A DNA stretch of 64,000 nucleotides from contig CAIKGD010000048.1 in assembly GCA_903826865.1 (NCBI GenBank), forward strand, positions 62,001 through 126,000. Direction: 5' to 3'. Numbering within the stretch: the stretch's first letter is position 1; each line of letters opens with the position of its first letter. Position numbers and translations under genes: made by a program. Origin of the DNA: an uncultured Verrucomicrobiota bacterium. GTDB lineage: Bacteria; Verrucomicrobiota; Kiritimatiellia; Kiritimatiellales; Tichowtungiaceae. The notes below the pieces were generated by a model that was not told the DNA's origin, made no database searches, and saw only the letters and a program-made list of their open reading frames with translations. This document shows positions 25,206-33,977 of the stretch, in pieces.

Positions 25206-25844
25206 CTAATGATTGGCGGCAAGGGACTTTGGAAATGGTGTAAACTCAGCATTTTTGATGAATCCATCGGCCAGTTCTTGGAAGTTTGTAACCGTGTTTT
25301 CTGGCTTAGAACGCTGAGACAGAATAATTGAAGCAGCCACATTTTTGTTCTCGGGATGACGACACATAATCCCGATATCTTCAACGATAAGACAGGAACA
25401 TCCTTCTGGCAGATTCTTTGCCCCGAAATCTTTGTATTTGGTATGAATGCGAACACCAAGTGTGTTCTTTTCGCATGAAACAGTTTCTTCATCCACGAGG
25501 TATTCATACCGCGGATCCCCCACGTTTCGGTGCCTTTGTTTAGACACCACCTCAAGAAACTCTGCTTCTGATCCAATGTCAGGTAATTTGCTTAATACCA
25601 CCGCGCCGATAACCGATTGGTCGCTTGTATTGCCTGGTTTTCCAAATGTTATTCGTGCTGGATGATTTCTGATGTAACTCCAGCCCTCTCTTTGGGGCGG
25701 AAGCAGGGACATCCCGAGAATCTCTATCCTATTTGTCATGCTCGTCACACGGGTTGCTTCCGACCATTCTGAGGCGCATCCGCAAGTTGATCCTAACAAG
25801 AAAGCAATGAGAAGGATGGCTGCTTTAGGTTTTGCTGGCTTCAT
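25206..25844 (-). CDS. Unknown lipoprotein
   Basis: A 212-residue protein with an N-terminal basic region KPAKPKA, hydrophobic core AILLIAFLLG and a lipobox-like STCGC, so probably a lipoprotein. AAGGAAG lies close before the ATG. The mature part has no recognised motif; it has a mixed alpha/beta pattern and five cysteines after the lipobox (among them SCEKN, GCSCLIVED and CRHPEN). It resembles small unknown outer-membrane lipoproteins. It diverges from the following glycosyltransferase gene across about 210 bp without coding signal. Confidence 0.6.
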   Translation of the reverse strand: MKPAKPKAAILLIAFLLGSTCGCASEWSEATRVTSMTNRIEILGMSLLPPQREGWSYIRNHPARITFGKPGNTSDQSVIGAVVLSKLPDIGSEAEFLEVVSKQRHRNVGDPRYEYLVDEETVSCEKNTLGVRIHTKYKDFGAKNLPEGCSCLIVEDIGIMCRHPENKNVAASIILSQRSKPENTVTNFQELADGFIKNAEFTPFPKSLAANH

Positions 25845-26055
25845 AATCTTCCTTTCCTGTCAGTTAATCTCATGGAATATGGTGATTCGTATAAATGTAC
25901 ATGACGTCCGGAAAGTTTTAGCAGTTCATAAGGTATGCGGCAAAGAGGTTTCTGCTAGAGAGGTTCCAACCATTGGGAAAATCAGTGTGCCGTTCTCACT
26001 GAGCGAAGAATTAACTCTGTCCGGAATCCTCTCGAAAACGATAAAGGGGTTTGGC

Positions 26056-26826
26056 ATGGTAGTGGGCACAATGATGAGTGGAAAAAAAATCGTGGTGGTT
26101 ATGCCGGCTTACAATGCAGCGAAAACACTGCGCAAAACCTATGATGAGGTGATGGTGCAAGGGGTCGTTGATCAGATTGTTGTGGTGGACGATTCAAGTT
26201 GCGACGAAACCGCTTCGATCGCAAGAAGCCTGAGCGGTGTTCAACTGCACATTCACTCCAAGAACCGGGGCTACGGCGGAAACCAGAAAACCTGTTACCG
26301 GCTGGCGCTGGAGGCAGACGCGGATATCATTATTATGATTCATCCCGACTATCAGTACACTCCTGCACTGATCCCGGCGATGGCGTCCATGATTGCGAGC
26401 GGGCTCTATCCGTGTGTGCTGGGTTCACGCATTCTCGGGGGCGGCGCACTGAAAGGCGGGATGCCGTGGTGGAAATATATTTCCAACCGTGTTCTGACGG
26501 CGGTGGAGAATGTACTGCTTGGGGCGAAGCTCTCTGAATACCATACCGGATACCGCGCGTTTTCCAGCGAACTGCTTAAGCAGCTTCAATTGGAAGAAAA
26601 TTCCGATGATTTCGTTTTCGACAACCAGATGCTGGCGCAGATTCTCTGGCGGAATCAAACCGTTGCAGAGATAAGCTGTCCGACGAAATATTTTCCGGAA
26701 GCTTCTTCGATTAATTTTAAACGCAGTTTCTTTTACGGACTCGGTTGTCTGTGGACGGGTCTTTCTTTCCGTCTTTGCCGGATGGGAATATTCCGTTCCC
26801 GCCTGTTCAGGCAGCCGGTCGTATAA
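26056..26826 (+). CDS. Family 2 glycosyltransferase, Dpm1-like
   Basis: A 256-residue GT-A fold enzyme; ATG 26056 has AAGGGG at good spacing, and an upstream in-frame extension is not supported. Motifs: VVVMPAYNAAKTLRKTYDEV (nucleotide-binding start), IVVVDDSSCDETASIA (Asp pair), NRGYGGNQKTCYRLAL, and IIMIHPDYQYTPALIPAMA in the DxD position, where HPDYQY is typical of polyprenyl-phosphate mannosyl/glucosyltransferases. No C-terminal transmembrane pair is seen, as in the soluble Dpm1 type. It is followed by a TMTC-like membrane gene after 15 bp, so it may supply a polyprenyl-phosphate sugar. Confidence 0.85.
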   Translation: MVVGTMMSGKKIVVVMPAYNAAKTLRKTYDEVMVQGVVDQIVVVDDSSCDETASIARSLSGVQLHIHSKNRGYGGNQKTCYRLALEADADIIIMIHPDYQYTPALIPAMASMIASGLYPCVLGSRILGGGALKGGMPWWKYISNRVLTAVENVLLGAKLSEYHTGYRAFSSELLKQLQLEENSDDFVFDNQMLAQILWRNQTVAEISCPTKYFPEASSINFKRSFFYGLGCLWTGLSFRLCRMGIFRSRLFRQPVV

Positions 26827-26841
26827 ATTGATGGATAACCC

Positions 26842-28509
26842 ATGGATTATCGATCGTCAGAACTAACTCGTTTGACTGCTGTTGGAGTCGGTTTAATCCT
26901 TGTGCTGATGGTCTGGTTTGTTTTCGGGCAGACGATCCAGTATGGCTTTATTAATTTTGATGATCCCGGGTATGTGTACGCGAATCCTGCGGTTACAAAC
27001 GGATTGACGGCGGAAAGCGTTCAGTGGGCTTTTACGCATCGGCATGGAGGCAACTGGCATCCGCTCACCTCCCTGTCGCATATGCTTGATTGTCAGTTAT
27101 TCGGTCTGAATCCTGCCGGGCCGCACTTGATAAATATAATTCTCCATTTAGTGACGACGCTTCTTCTGTTTTCGGTTTTGCGGCAAATGACCGGTTTTTT
27201 CTGGCGCAGTGCCGTTGTTGCAGCCATGTTTGCCATTCATCCTCTGCGCGTCGAATCGGTTGTGTGGATCGCAGAACGCAAGGATGTGTTAAGCGGTTTG
27301 TTTTTTATGCTGACCTTGCGGGCGTATATTCACTATGTCCGGCGAGTATTTTCGTTACGGCGGTATTTATTGGTCGTGTTGGTTTTTCTGCCGGGGTTGC
27401 TGTCTAAACCCATGCTGGTTACGCTGCCCTTCATACTTCTTCTAATGGATTACTGGCCGCTGAAGCGAATGAACAGTTCTTCTGAACGGTTTGTTTTACT
27501 CCGGTATTTGATCGCTGAAAAAATTCCGCTGTTTCTGTTTTCGGCCTTAGTCTGTGTGTCTACGGTTTGGGCTCAGGAGCACGCTCTGGCGAAAATCGAA
27601 GTGCCTTTTCTTTACCGGATATGTAACGCGGCTGTTTCGTATCTGATTTACCTGAAACAGTTTATTTATCCGTTTGATCTGGCTCTGGTTTATCCTCATC
27701 CGGGCTGCCGAGTGGCATTTTGGCAAGCCGGGTCAGCTATGCTGTTGCTCGCGGGGGTGTCTATTTTGGCTTGGGCGGGACGGAAAACCCGACCGTGGTT
27801 TTTGATGGGGTGGATGTGGTATGTCGGGATGCTTGTGCCTGTAATTGGATTGATCCAGGTCGGGGTGCAGGCGCATGCCGACCGTTACACCTATCTCCCT
27901 CACATCGGCCTGTGTTTTCTGTTCGTGTGGGCCGTTGCAGAGCAGCCGGTTTTTCAGAGATGCCGGCGGAGTGTTTGGTATATTTCGATAACAGCTGTTT
28001 TGATAACACTCATGCTGATTGCCCGGGCACAGGCCGCGTTCTGGCGCAGCGATATTGTTTTATGGAGCCATACCTTGGCGTGTACCGAAAATAATACGAC
28101 AGCGCTTGTGAATTTGGGCGCAGCTCTTTTTGCTGAAGGCAAGGGGAGTGCCGCTGAGACCTGTTTTGCAAAGGCGCTGGAAATTGATTCGGGCGATGTA
28201 GATGCACTTTATAATTTGGGATACGCTTTTGTTTCCCGGGGCGTTTTCGACGAAGGCATAATCCATCTCCAGAACGCATTGCGATTGGATCCGGATTATT
28301 TTGATGCCCATAAGGCTCTTGGCGCGGCACTGATTCTGCAGGGGCGTCTTGACGAGGGCATCGGACATTCGGTGCAGGCATTGCAATTGCGACCGAGTGA
28401 TGCCGGGACGCTCCGCAATTTAGAAGTCGCCCGAACTCTTGCAGGAGAAAAACAGAAAATTTCTGAAAAAGGATCGGTGCCCGTTCCTGCCGCACATCCA
28501 GGCGATTAG
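26842..28509 (+). CDS. TMTC-like membrane glycosyltransferase with TPR tail
   Basis: A 555-residue protein. Residues 1-405 form about ten membrane segments with an external loop motif FINFDDPGYVYANPAVTNGL and HPLTSLSHMLDCQLFGLNPA, then HPLRVESVVWIAERKDVLSG, which are the hallmark of TMTC/DUF1736-type GT-C proteins; the FDD pair is the expected acidic catalytic site. The C-terminal 130 residues hold TPR repeats (LVNLGAALFAEGKGSAAET, DALYNLGYAFVSRGVFDEGI and a third). In eukaryotes TMTC proteins O-mannosylate cadherins using a dolichol-phosphate sugar. The adjacent Dpm1-like gene makes a protein O-glycosylation role plausible but unproven. Confidence 0.8.
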   Translation: MDYRSSELTRLTAVGVGLILVLMVWFVFGQTIQYGFINFDDPGYVYANPAVTNGLTAESVQWAFTHRHGGNWHPLTSLSHMLDCQLFGLNPAGPHLINIILHLVTTLLLFSVLRQMTGFFWRSAVVAAMFAIHPLRVESVVWIAERKDVLSGLFFMLTLRAYIHYVRRVFSLRRYLLVVLVFLPGLLSKPMLVTLPFILLLMDYWPLKRMNSSSERFVLLRYLIAEKIPLFLFSALVCVSTVWAQEHALAKIEVPFLYRICNAAVSYLIYLKQFIYPFDLALVYPHPGCRVAFWQAGSAMLLLAGVSILAWAGRKTRPWFLMGWMWYVGMLVPVIGLIQVGVQAHADRYTYLPHIGLCFLFVWAVAEQPVFQRCRRSVWYISITAVLITLMLIARAQAAFWRSDIVLWSHTLACTENNTTALVNLGAALFAEGKGSAAETCFAKALEIDSGDVDALYNLGYAFVSRGVFDEGIIHLQNALRLDPDYFDAHKALGAALILQGRLDEGIGHSVQALQLRPSDAGTLRNLEVARTLAGEKQKISEKGSVPVPAAHPGD

Positions 28510-28533
28510 ACGGTTTGCTGCATGGCTTAATGT

Positions 28534-29166
28534 CTATCTTGCGGCCTGCTGCATGAAAAAGTTAGTGCGTTTTTCGCAGCCGATGGTGGTGCTCTCGTTG
28601 TGCCCGGCATAAACGGTGACATCGTCGGGCAGCGCGGCCAGTTTCCTGAGCGACTTTGCAAGAACGCGTCCGTCGCCGCCAGGCAGGTCGGTGCGACCGC
28701 AGGTTCCTTTGAAAAGGGTGTCGCCGGTGAAGATGACTTTTTCCTGCTCAAAGTAGTAGCAGACGCATCCTTTGGTGTGGCCGGGAGTTTCCAAACACTG
28801 AAAACTCAAATCAGCAATTGTCCAATGTTCAGCAGTTTCCGGCTGGATGAATCCGGTAGCGGGTTTTCCAGGGACAGGGTAGTAGGGCTGAATCTGGTTT
28901 TGCTGGCCGAAGGCCCATTTGAAATCTTCGGCGTGGATGTAAAAGGGCGCGGGGCAGGCGGCGTGCAGGTCGGCGAGGGCGCAAAGGTGATCGGCATGAC
29001 CGTGGGTGAGCAGGTAGGCGGCGACAGTTAGTCCGTTACTTTTCAGTGCGGCTTCGAGGCTGGCGGCATCATGGCCGGGGTCAATGACGAGCGCCTGCTT
29101 TTCTTTACCCCAGACGATGTAGCAGTTTACTTCAAAGGGGCCGACAATGACGGTTTCAACATTCAT
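28534..29166 (-). CDS. MBL-fold metallo-hydrolase (GloB-like)
   Basis: A 210-residue metallo-beta-lactamase-fold hydrolase. Metal ligands are visible in LLTHGHADHLCALADL (HxHxDH), LETPGHTKGCVCYY, VIFTGDTLFKG and VYAGHNEST. The compact length and sequence match the YcbL/glyoxalase II-like group that hydrolyses thioesters such as S-lactoylglutathione, or other small substrates. No signal peptide. It converges with the TMTC-like gene and diverges from pckG. Confidence 0.85.
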   Translation of the reverse strand: MNVETVIVGPFEVNCYIVWGKEKQALVIDPGHDAASLEAALKSNGLTVAAYLLTHGHADHLCALADLHAACPAPFYIHAEDFKWAFGQQNQIQPYYPVPGKPATGFIQPETAEHWTIADLSFQCLETPGHTKGCVCYYFEQEKVIFTGDTLFKGTCGRTDLPGGDGRVLAKSLRKLAALPDDVTVYAGHNESTTIGCEKRTNFFMQQAAR

Positions 29167-29337
29167 GCGGGAGAGAATAGGGAAGGCGGGCGCGGCGGAA
29201 AAGCGGGAACCGCGAAAATATCACGGAAGCACTCATAAATTTATGGCTTAGGAGGTTGACTTGCCGGAGTCATTTCCGCACCTTATGCAGAATTTTAACC
29301 GGATTCGATGGCTTGTAACTTAGTGGAGGATTGCAAA

Positions 29338-31146
29338 ATGACGGTACCGACCAAAAATAAGAAGCTGCTCAGCTGGGTGGCTGAAGTGCAAAAAATGTGT
29401 ACCCCGGACCGCGTGGTTTGGTGTGACGGCTCGAAAAAAGAATATGACAGCCTGATGGCTGAAATGGTGGCCAGCGGCGCGGCGATTAAGCTGGACGAGA
29501 AGAAACGTCCGAACAGCTTCGCTTTCAATTCCGATGCGTCCGACGTGGCCCGCGTCGAAAACCGTACCTATATCGCTTCGGTGAAACAGGAAGATGCCGG
29601 TCCGACGAACAACTGGATTGATCCGGTGGAACTCAAGAAGACGATGACGAAGCTTTACACCGGCTGTATGCAAGGCCGCACGATGTACGTCATTCCGTTC
29701 TCAATGGGTCCGATCGGCTCGCCGATTGCCAAGGTTGGTGTCGAAATAACAGATTCTCCGTATGTTGTATGCAATATGCACATCATGACCCGCGTCAGCA
29801 CGAAAGTGCTCGAAGTTCTCGGCGACGATGGCGAATTTATTCCGTGTCTGCACTCGGTCGGCGCTCCGCTTAAGCCGGGTCAGCAGGACAGCCGCTGGCC
29901 GTGCGCTCCGATTGAGCAGAAGTATATTGCCCACTTCACGGATGAGAACCTGATTTGGTCCTACGGTTCCGGTTACGGCGGAAACGCGTTGCTCGGCAAA
30001 AAATGTCTGGCACTGCGTATTGCTTCCAATATGGCCCGTCACGAAGGTTGGATGGCTGAGCATATGCTCATCCTGCGCTTCACCAGCCCGCAGGGTAAAA
30101 AGTTCCACATCGCGGCGGCTTTTCCTTCGGCTTGCGGGAAAACCAATCTGGCGATGCTTCAGTCCACGGTCCCGGGCTGGAAAGTCGAAACCATCGGTGA
30201 CGATATCGCGTGGATGAAACCGGGTAAAGACGGACGTCTTTATGCTATCAATCCGGAAGCCGGATTTTTCGGTGTGGCGCCGGGAACGTCGAAAGCTTCC
30301 AACCCGATGGCGCTGGCCAGTTGCAGCAAAAACTCGATTTTCACCAACGTGGTGGTCACAGACGACGGCGATGTCTGGTGGGAAGATATGGGCGTGGACT
30401 GCGCCGGTGGTACCGACTGGAAAAACAATCCGTGGAAGCCGGGCATGAAGGACGCTGAAGGTAAGAAGATTCCCGGCGCACATCCGAACAGCCGCTTTAC
30501 CGCGCCTGCCGCGCAGTGTCCGGTAATCTGCGCAGACTGGGAAAACCCGGCCGGTGTGCCGATTGACATCTTTGTTTTCGGCGGACGCCGCACCACCACG
30601 ATGCCGCTGGTTCACGAAGCCTTCAATTTCAACCACGGTGTCTACATGGGCGCGACAGCCGCTTCCGAGCCGACTGCTGCCGCACTGGACGTTAAGCAGT
30701 CCCTGCGTTTCGATCCCTTCGCAATGACACCGTTCATCGGGTACCATGCCGGCGACTACATGGCACACTGGTTCGAAATGGGCGATCTGCTGGGCGATAA
30801 AGCTCCGCGCTGTTTCTACGTCAACTGGTTCCGCAAGGACAAGAACGGCAAATGGCTCTGGCCCGGCTTCGGCGACAACAGCCGCGTCCTTAAGTGGATG
30901 TGCGAACGTGTTGAAGGAAAAGTCGGCACCAAAGAAACACCGATCGGTCTGATGCCGAAAGACGGCGACCTAACTCTTGATGGACTGAACATTCCGGCTG
31001 AAGACTGGGCGGAGCTGATGAAAGTGGACAAAGAACTTTTCAAAGCGACGCTGGCTGACGCCAAGGAGTATCTGGCGAAACTCGGTTCCAAACTGCCGGC
31101 CCGTATGACGGAGCAGTCCGAAGCGCTCAAAAACCGCCTTGGCTGA
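29338..31146 (+). CDS. pckG: Phosphoenolpyruvate carboxykinase (GTP)
   Basis: A 602-residue cytoplasmic enzyme interconverting oxaloacetate and PEP with GTP/GDP. The start at 29338 has GGAGG 7 bases upstream. Motifs of the GTP-dependent class are all present: [12 protein letters not shown] with the P-loop, [13 protein letters not shown] with metal-binding Asp residues, [44 protein letters not shown] and [27 protein letters not shown] is less common in bacteria than the ATP form and is typical of anaerobes, actinobacteria and PVC groups. It is monocistronic and ends in a strong terminator. Confidence 0.97.
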   Translation: MTVPTKNKKLLSWVAEVQKMCTPDRVVWCDGSKKEYDSLMAEMVASGAAIKLDEKKRPNSFAFNSDASDVARVENRTYIASVKQEDAGPTNNWIDPVELKKTMTKLYTGCMQGRTMYVIPFSMGPIGSPIAKVGVEITDSPYVVCNMHIMTRVSTKVLEVLGDDGEFIPCLHSVGAPLKPGQQDSRWPCAPIEQKYIAHFTDENLIWSYGSGYGGNALLGKKCLALRIASNMARHEGWMAEHMLILRFTSPQGKKFHIAAAFPSACGKTNLAMLQSTVPGWKVETIGDDIAWMKPGKDGRLYAINPEAGFFGVAPGTSKASNPMALASCSKNSIFTNVVVTDDGDVWWEDMGVDCAGGTDWKNNPWKPGMKDAEGKKIPGAHPNSRFTAPAAQCPVICADWENPAGVPIDIFVFGGRRTTTMPLVHEAFNFNHGVYMGATAASEPTAAALDVKQSLRFDPFAMTPFIGYHAGDYMAHWFEMGDLLGDKAPRCFYVNWFRKDKNGKWLWPGFGDNSRVLKWMCERVEGKVGTKETPIGLMPKDGDLTLDGLNIPAEDWAELMKVDKELFKATLADAKEYLAKLGSKLPARMTEQSEALKNRLG

Positions 31147-31159
31147 ACGCCGGCGGCTG

Positions 31160-31205
31160 AAAAGCAAAAGGCGCTCCGGATTTCCAGAGCGCTTTTTGCT
31201 TTTTT
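31160..31205 (+). terminator. Rho-independent terminator of pckG
   Basis: A long stem (AAAAGC..GGCGCTC against GAGCGC..GCTTTTT) with a 10-base loop ends in a T-run, 14 bp past the pckG stop. On the minus strand the A-rich 5' arm also gives a T-run, so it may serve both directions. Confidence 0.88.
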
Positions 31206-31238
31206 AAACACACGAAAAACGATTGCGACGGAGCGCAA

Positions 31239-31269
31239 CCCTCCCGGAGGGCGCTGCTTCGTCAGCGCC
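31239..31269. repeat. GC-rich double hairpin
   Basis: CCCTCCCGGAGGG overlaps a second stem GGCGCTG-CTTCGT-CAGCGCC, just beyond the end of the hybrid kinase gene. It resembles in style the GC-rich insert in epmA (a CCTCCG/CGGAGG stem followed by a second stem) and may be a repeat-family member or a terminator-like structure. Confidence 0.45.
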
Positions 31270-31275
31270 GGAAAA

Positions 31276-32409
31276 TCAGTTGAGGCGTGGGAAGGCGAGG
31301 GTAACGAGCGCACCGGTGCCGGTCTGGTTGTTAGCGAGGATGAGTGACCCGCCGTGTGCTTCCATGATATTTTTGGTGATAAAGAGACCGAGCCCCATGC
31401 CGCCGGATGCACCCTTGGTGGTGTAATGCTTAGTTTGCATATCAGCCAGTTTTTCGAGCTTAAAGCCGCCGCCGTTGTCCTCGACTTCAACAAGTGCGCG
31501 GCGGCCGTCTGTCCTCCAGCAGATTTTGAGATCACCGCCGGAGGCGGGCAAGGCTTCGATGGCGTTGCCGACAATATTTTGGATGGCTCGGAATATCTGC
31601 ACGTTGTCGCCTTCGATGAGGCAGTCTGACGGGCCGCGAGTGAAGTGTGCTTGCGCGGATTTTCCGATAACAAGTGTCTGTGCATTGACAGCGACTTCGG
31701 TTACAAGGTCACCGAGCGCGATTTTCTTAATGGATGATTCAGCTCTTTTGGAGCGCTCTCGCCAGAGGGTGAGCATATCGCGGCAGCGCGAGACACTCTT
31801 TTCGATCTGCTCCAGATAGTTGACGTTGATTTCTTTGCCCTGAGTCTTTTTGTCCTTGATGTCTTTGATGAGAATCTGGACATAGCCGTTGATGATGCTG
31901 AGCGGATTGCCGAGGTCGTGCACAAATTCCGAAGACTCTTCGCCAAGCGAGGCCAGTTTTTCTTTGGCGTTGAGCTGCTGCTGCAACTGAGTCGTGAGAT
32001 TTTCGAGATGGTCAGTGGCGGCAACCCGTTTACGGTTGATTTTAGTGCGTTTGACGTAACCGGCCACTACTTCGCGGATTTCATCCGTGTCGAAAGGTTT
32101 TTTTAGATAATCTGTGGCACCGTGGCGAATGGCTTCCTGCGCGGTTTCGAGTGAGCCGAAGCCGGTGAGCATGATGATAGAGACCTGCTGGTCGATGGCG
32201 CGGATTTCCTTAAGGCCTTGAATACCTGTTTTGCCCGGCATTTTGATGTCCATGATGAGGGTGTCGGGCGGATTTTTTTTTAGCGCTTCAACACCCTTGT
32301 CTACTGAATCGGCGCAGGTCACATCGTAGGTGTCCTTGAAAAGAAAGCGAAGGCTTTCCCGCGGTCCGAGTTCATCGTCGATTACCAGTAGACGATCTTT
32401 TGTTGTCAT
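31276..32409 (-). CDS. Receiver-histidine kinase hybrid (REC-HisKA-HATPase)
   Basis: A 377-residue cytoplasmic signalling protein. The N-terminal receiver (1-120) has acidic residues in LLVIDDELGPRES, phospho-acceptor Asp54 in TLIMDIKMPG, Thr in IIMLTGFGS and Lys104 in YLKKPF. A coiled stretch follows, then the kinase: His164 in SEFVHDLGNPLSIINGY, N-box NIVGNAIEALPASGG, DNGGGFKLEKLAD and GASGGMGLGLFITK. REC-first kinases usually read another kinase's signal and pass it on. It has no membrane segment. It starts 9 bp after the FadL gene on the same strand, so the two may be cotranscribed, next to a divergent two-kinase operon. Confidence 0.9.
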   Translation of the reverse strand: MTTKDRLLVIDDELGPRESLRFLFKDTYDVTCADSVDKGVEALKKNPPDTLIMDIKMPGKTGIQGLKEIRAIDQQVSIIMLTGFGSLETAQEAIRHGATDYLKKPFDTDEIREVVAGYVKRTKINRKRVAATDHLENLTTQLQQQLNAKEKLASLGEESSEFVHDLGNPLSIINGYVQILIKDIKDKKTQGKEINVNYLEQIEKSVSRCRDMLTLWRERSKRAESSIKKIALGDLVTEVAVNAQTLVIGKSAQAHFTRGPSDCLIEGDNVQIFRAIQNIVGNAIEALPASGGDLKICWRTDGRRALVEVEDNGGGFKLEKLADMQTKHYTTKGASGGMGLGLFITKNIMEAHGGSLILANNQTGTGALVTLAFPRLN

Positions 32410-32418
32410 GGGGTTATC

Positions 32419-33639
32419 CTAAAATTTATAGCCCAAGGAGAGACTCAGAAGGTGTACGTTGTAGTCATACTTTCCATCTGGACTGTTCAAGGAATCGCTG
32501 ACATTCCGTCCGTCAAACAGGCCGTAAGCATAACCTAAATCGATCGTGTAATGGTCTGTTTCGTATCCAAGCCCCACTGAAACAACCCCTTGGTCTTCGT
32601 CAGGGCCCAACGGACCGTAGGTTTTATCCGGGGTGGGGTTCTTTAAATACATGAAACCAGAGCGGAGCGCCCATTGTGGTATGAATTTCCATTCCGCACC
32701 GATACCGGCGGTCCAGGTTTCTTTCAACTGCTGCTGAACAGTTGCAGCAAAACGGGGATCTGTATCATTGATTTTCAATTCCTCGTATTGGGAGAAATCA
32801 ATCCACTCGCCGTTTACTTCGGCGCGCAGGGTGTCAGTTAATTCAATTCCATAAGCAAGGCCGATGATCGTGGGGTATTCTATTTCTGCATCGACATCGC
32901 TTTTTCCGCCGCTTGAAAGCTCGTTGTCACCTTTGTACTTTATAGTGAAAGGGGAACGGTAGGTCGCGGCCAGCCGTTGTTTTTCAGTCATCTTCCAGGT
33001 GACCGCCGTATTCCAGCCGATGGCTTCCCCGTCTGCAGTCAGTTTGGATTCGGTTCCGGACGGCAGGCCGAATAAGTAAGCCGCCATACCTGAAAAGATG
33101 GTTTTCTGTTCCACTTTGCCGTAATAGAGGTCTGGGCCAATACCAAAGGAGATCGAGTCGGTCAACCGCATGGCGAAATTCGGAGTGATGTCAGCAACGG
33201 TCATACTTCCGGCATACGAAATATTGTTTTTGGCAAAAAAACTGTCGTTGGCCCATTGAACGGACCGGCCATACGGGACGTAGGCGGCGAGGCCAAACGC
33301 ATACTTGCCGTCTTTAAACGGGACGGCAGCAGAAAAGCCGGGGATGGCGAAGAACGGATTTTCTGTTTTATCGGAAACGCCGGTTGTATCAAAAGTTGTC
33401 CGTCCGTAACCGAATGTGGTGTTGGCTTGAACCATGGGCTGTTTGAGATCAACAAGATTGGCCGAGTTATGGATGGCTGCATTTGCATCATCCGCAAACG
33501 CTCTGTGCCCGCCGATTGCTCCGATGGCGCGTGCACCCTCCGGAGAATTGCGAAATCCCTCCGCGAGGAGGACAGACGCGGAGATCATTGTGGTGAAAAA
33601 AACTGCGAGTGAGGCTGTAAAACAAGGTTTTCCGATCAT
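32419..33639 (-). CDS. FadL/OmpP1-type outer-membrane porin
   Basis: A 406-residue outer-membrane beta-barrel protein. AGGAGA precedes the ATG at 33639. A signal peptide (MIGKPCFTASLAVFFTTMIS) ends near LLAEG. The mature N-terminus, EGFRNSPEGARAIGAIGGHR then DDANAAIHNSANLVDL, is the FadL plug signature (G-x-A-x-G-G-x-x-A-x-A-D-D-A-x-x-x-x-x-N-P-A-x-L). Many amphipathic beta-strands follow and the chain ends in Phe (LSLSLGYKF), as needed for BAM insertion. FadL proteins take up long-chain fatty acids or other hydrophobic compounds. It is divergent from the ketosynthase gene, sharing a 338-bp palindrome-rich promoter region. Confidence 0.9.
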   Translation of the reverse strand: MIGKPCFTASLAVFFTTMISASVLLAEGFRNSPEGARAIGAIGGHRAFADDANAAIHNSANLVDLKQPMVQANTTFGYGRTTFDTTGVSDKTENPFFAIPGFSAAVPFKDGKYAFGLAAYVPYGRSVQWANDSFFAKNNISYAGSMTVADITPNFAMRLTDSISFGIGPDLYYGKVEQKTIFSGMAAYLFGLPSGTESKLTADGEAIGWNTAVTWKMTEKQRLAATYRSPFTIKYKGDNELSSGGKSDVDAEIEYPTIIGLAYGIELTDTLRAEVNGEWIDFSQYEELKINDTDPRFAATVQQQLKETWTAGIGAEWKFIPQWALRSGFMYLKNPTPDKTYGPLGPDEDQGVVSVGLGYETDHYTIDLGYAYGLFDGRNVSDSLNSPDGKYDYNVHLLSLSLGYKF

Positions 33640-33815
33640 CTTTACTGTCTCCTGTTTTTTGTTTGTAATTGTCCGGAACAATCCAATTCAACTTCAATAA
33701 TTTGCGCCAGTCTAGTTTCCTCAGTTATATTTTTCCACATAAAAATTTATTTATGTGCAAAAATGACAGGACGATTTGTTGTCTTTTATCTTAGCATTTC
33801 CGGATGAAGTCTTAA

Positions 33816-33831
33816 TGCACAAATATGTGCA
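33816..33831. promoter_or_regulatory. Inverted repeat TGCACA-N4-TGTGCA
   Basis: A perfect 6-4-6 inverted repeat (TGCACAAATATGTGCA). It shares spacing and the AAT centre with the GTGTACA site 80 bp downstream, so the same regulator may bind both. Its owner is unknown. Confidence 0.5.
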
Positions 33832-33840
33832 CGTCCGCCT

Positions 33841-33860
33841 GCTGTGAGCTGATTCACAGC
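33841..33860. promoter_or_regulatory. CRP/FNR-type palindrome
   Basis: GCTGTGAGCTGATTCACAGC contains TGTGA-N6-TCACA, the exact consensus of the Escherichia coli CRP site, here as a perfect 7-6-7 inverted repeat. A CRP-family protein is the natural candidate; whether this organism's CRP has the same specificity is not known. Confidence 0.55.
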
Positions 33861-33897
33861 GATTTGATGTCTGGAATTTTTTTCCTGACAATCTTGA

Positions 33898-33915
33898 GTG
33901 TACAAATCTGTACAC
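33898..33915. promoter_or_regulatory. Inverted repeat GTGTACA-N4-TGTACAC
   Basis: A perfect 7-4-7 inverted repeat (GTGTACAAATCTGTACAC) 62 bp upstream of the ketosynthase start, in operator position. It is related in spacing and centre to the TGCACA site upstream. Confidence 0.5.
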
Positions 33916-33977
33916 CTTTATTATTCTCCGCTGAACACTTTTGAATATTCCTCATTTAAAGAAAGACTGGAGTTGAA

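Larger units (their letters stand above)
33640..33977. promoter_or_regulatory. Divergent control region between fadL-like and ketosynthase genes
   Basis: This 338-bp gap has no coding signal. It is AT-rich and holds three inverted repeats: TGCACA-4-TGTGCA at 33816-33831, GCTGTGA-6-TCACAGC at 33841-33860 and GTGTACA-4-TGTACAC at 33898-33915. The spacing suggests binding of at least two kinds of regulator and coordinated control of both divergent genes. No confident -35/-10 pair was fixed. Confidence 0.6.

Noticed and set aside
29701-30768. Long open frame of 355 codons antisense to pckG
   Set aside because: Shadow of pckG; the composition is that of a reversed codon pattern.
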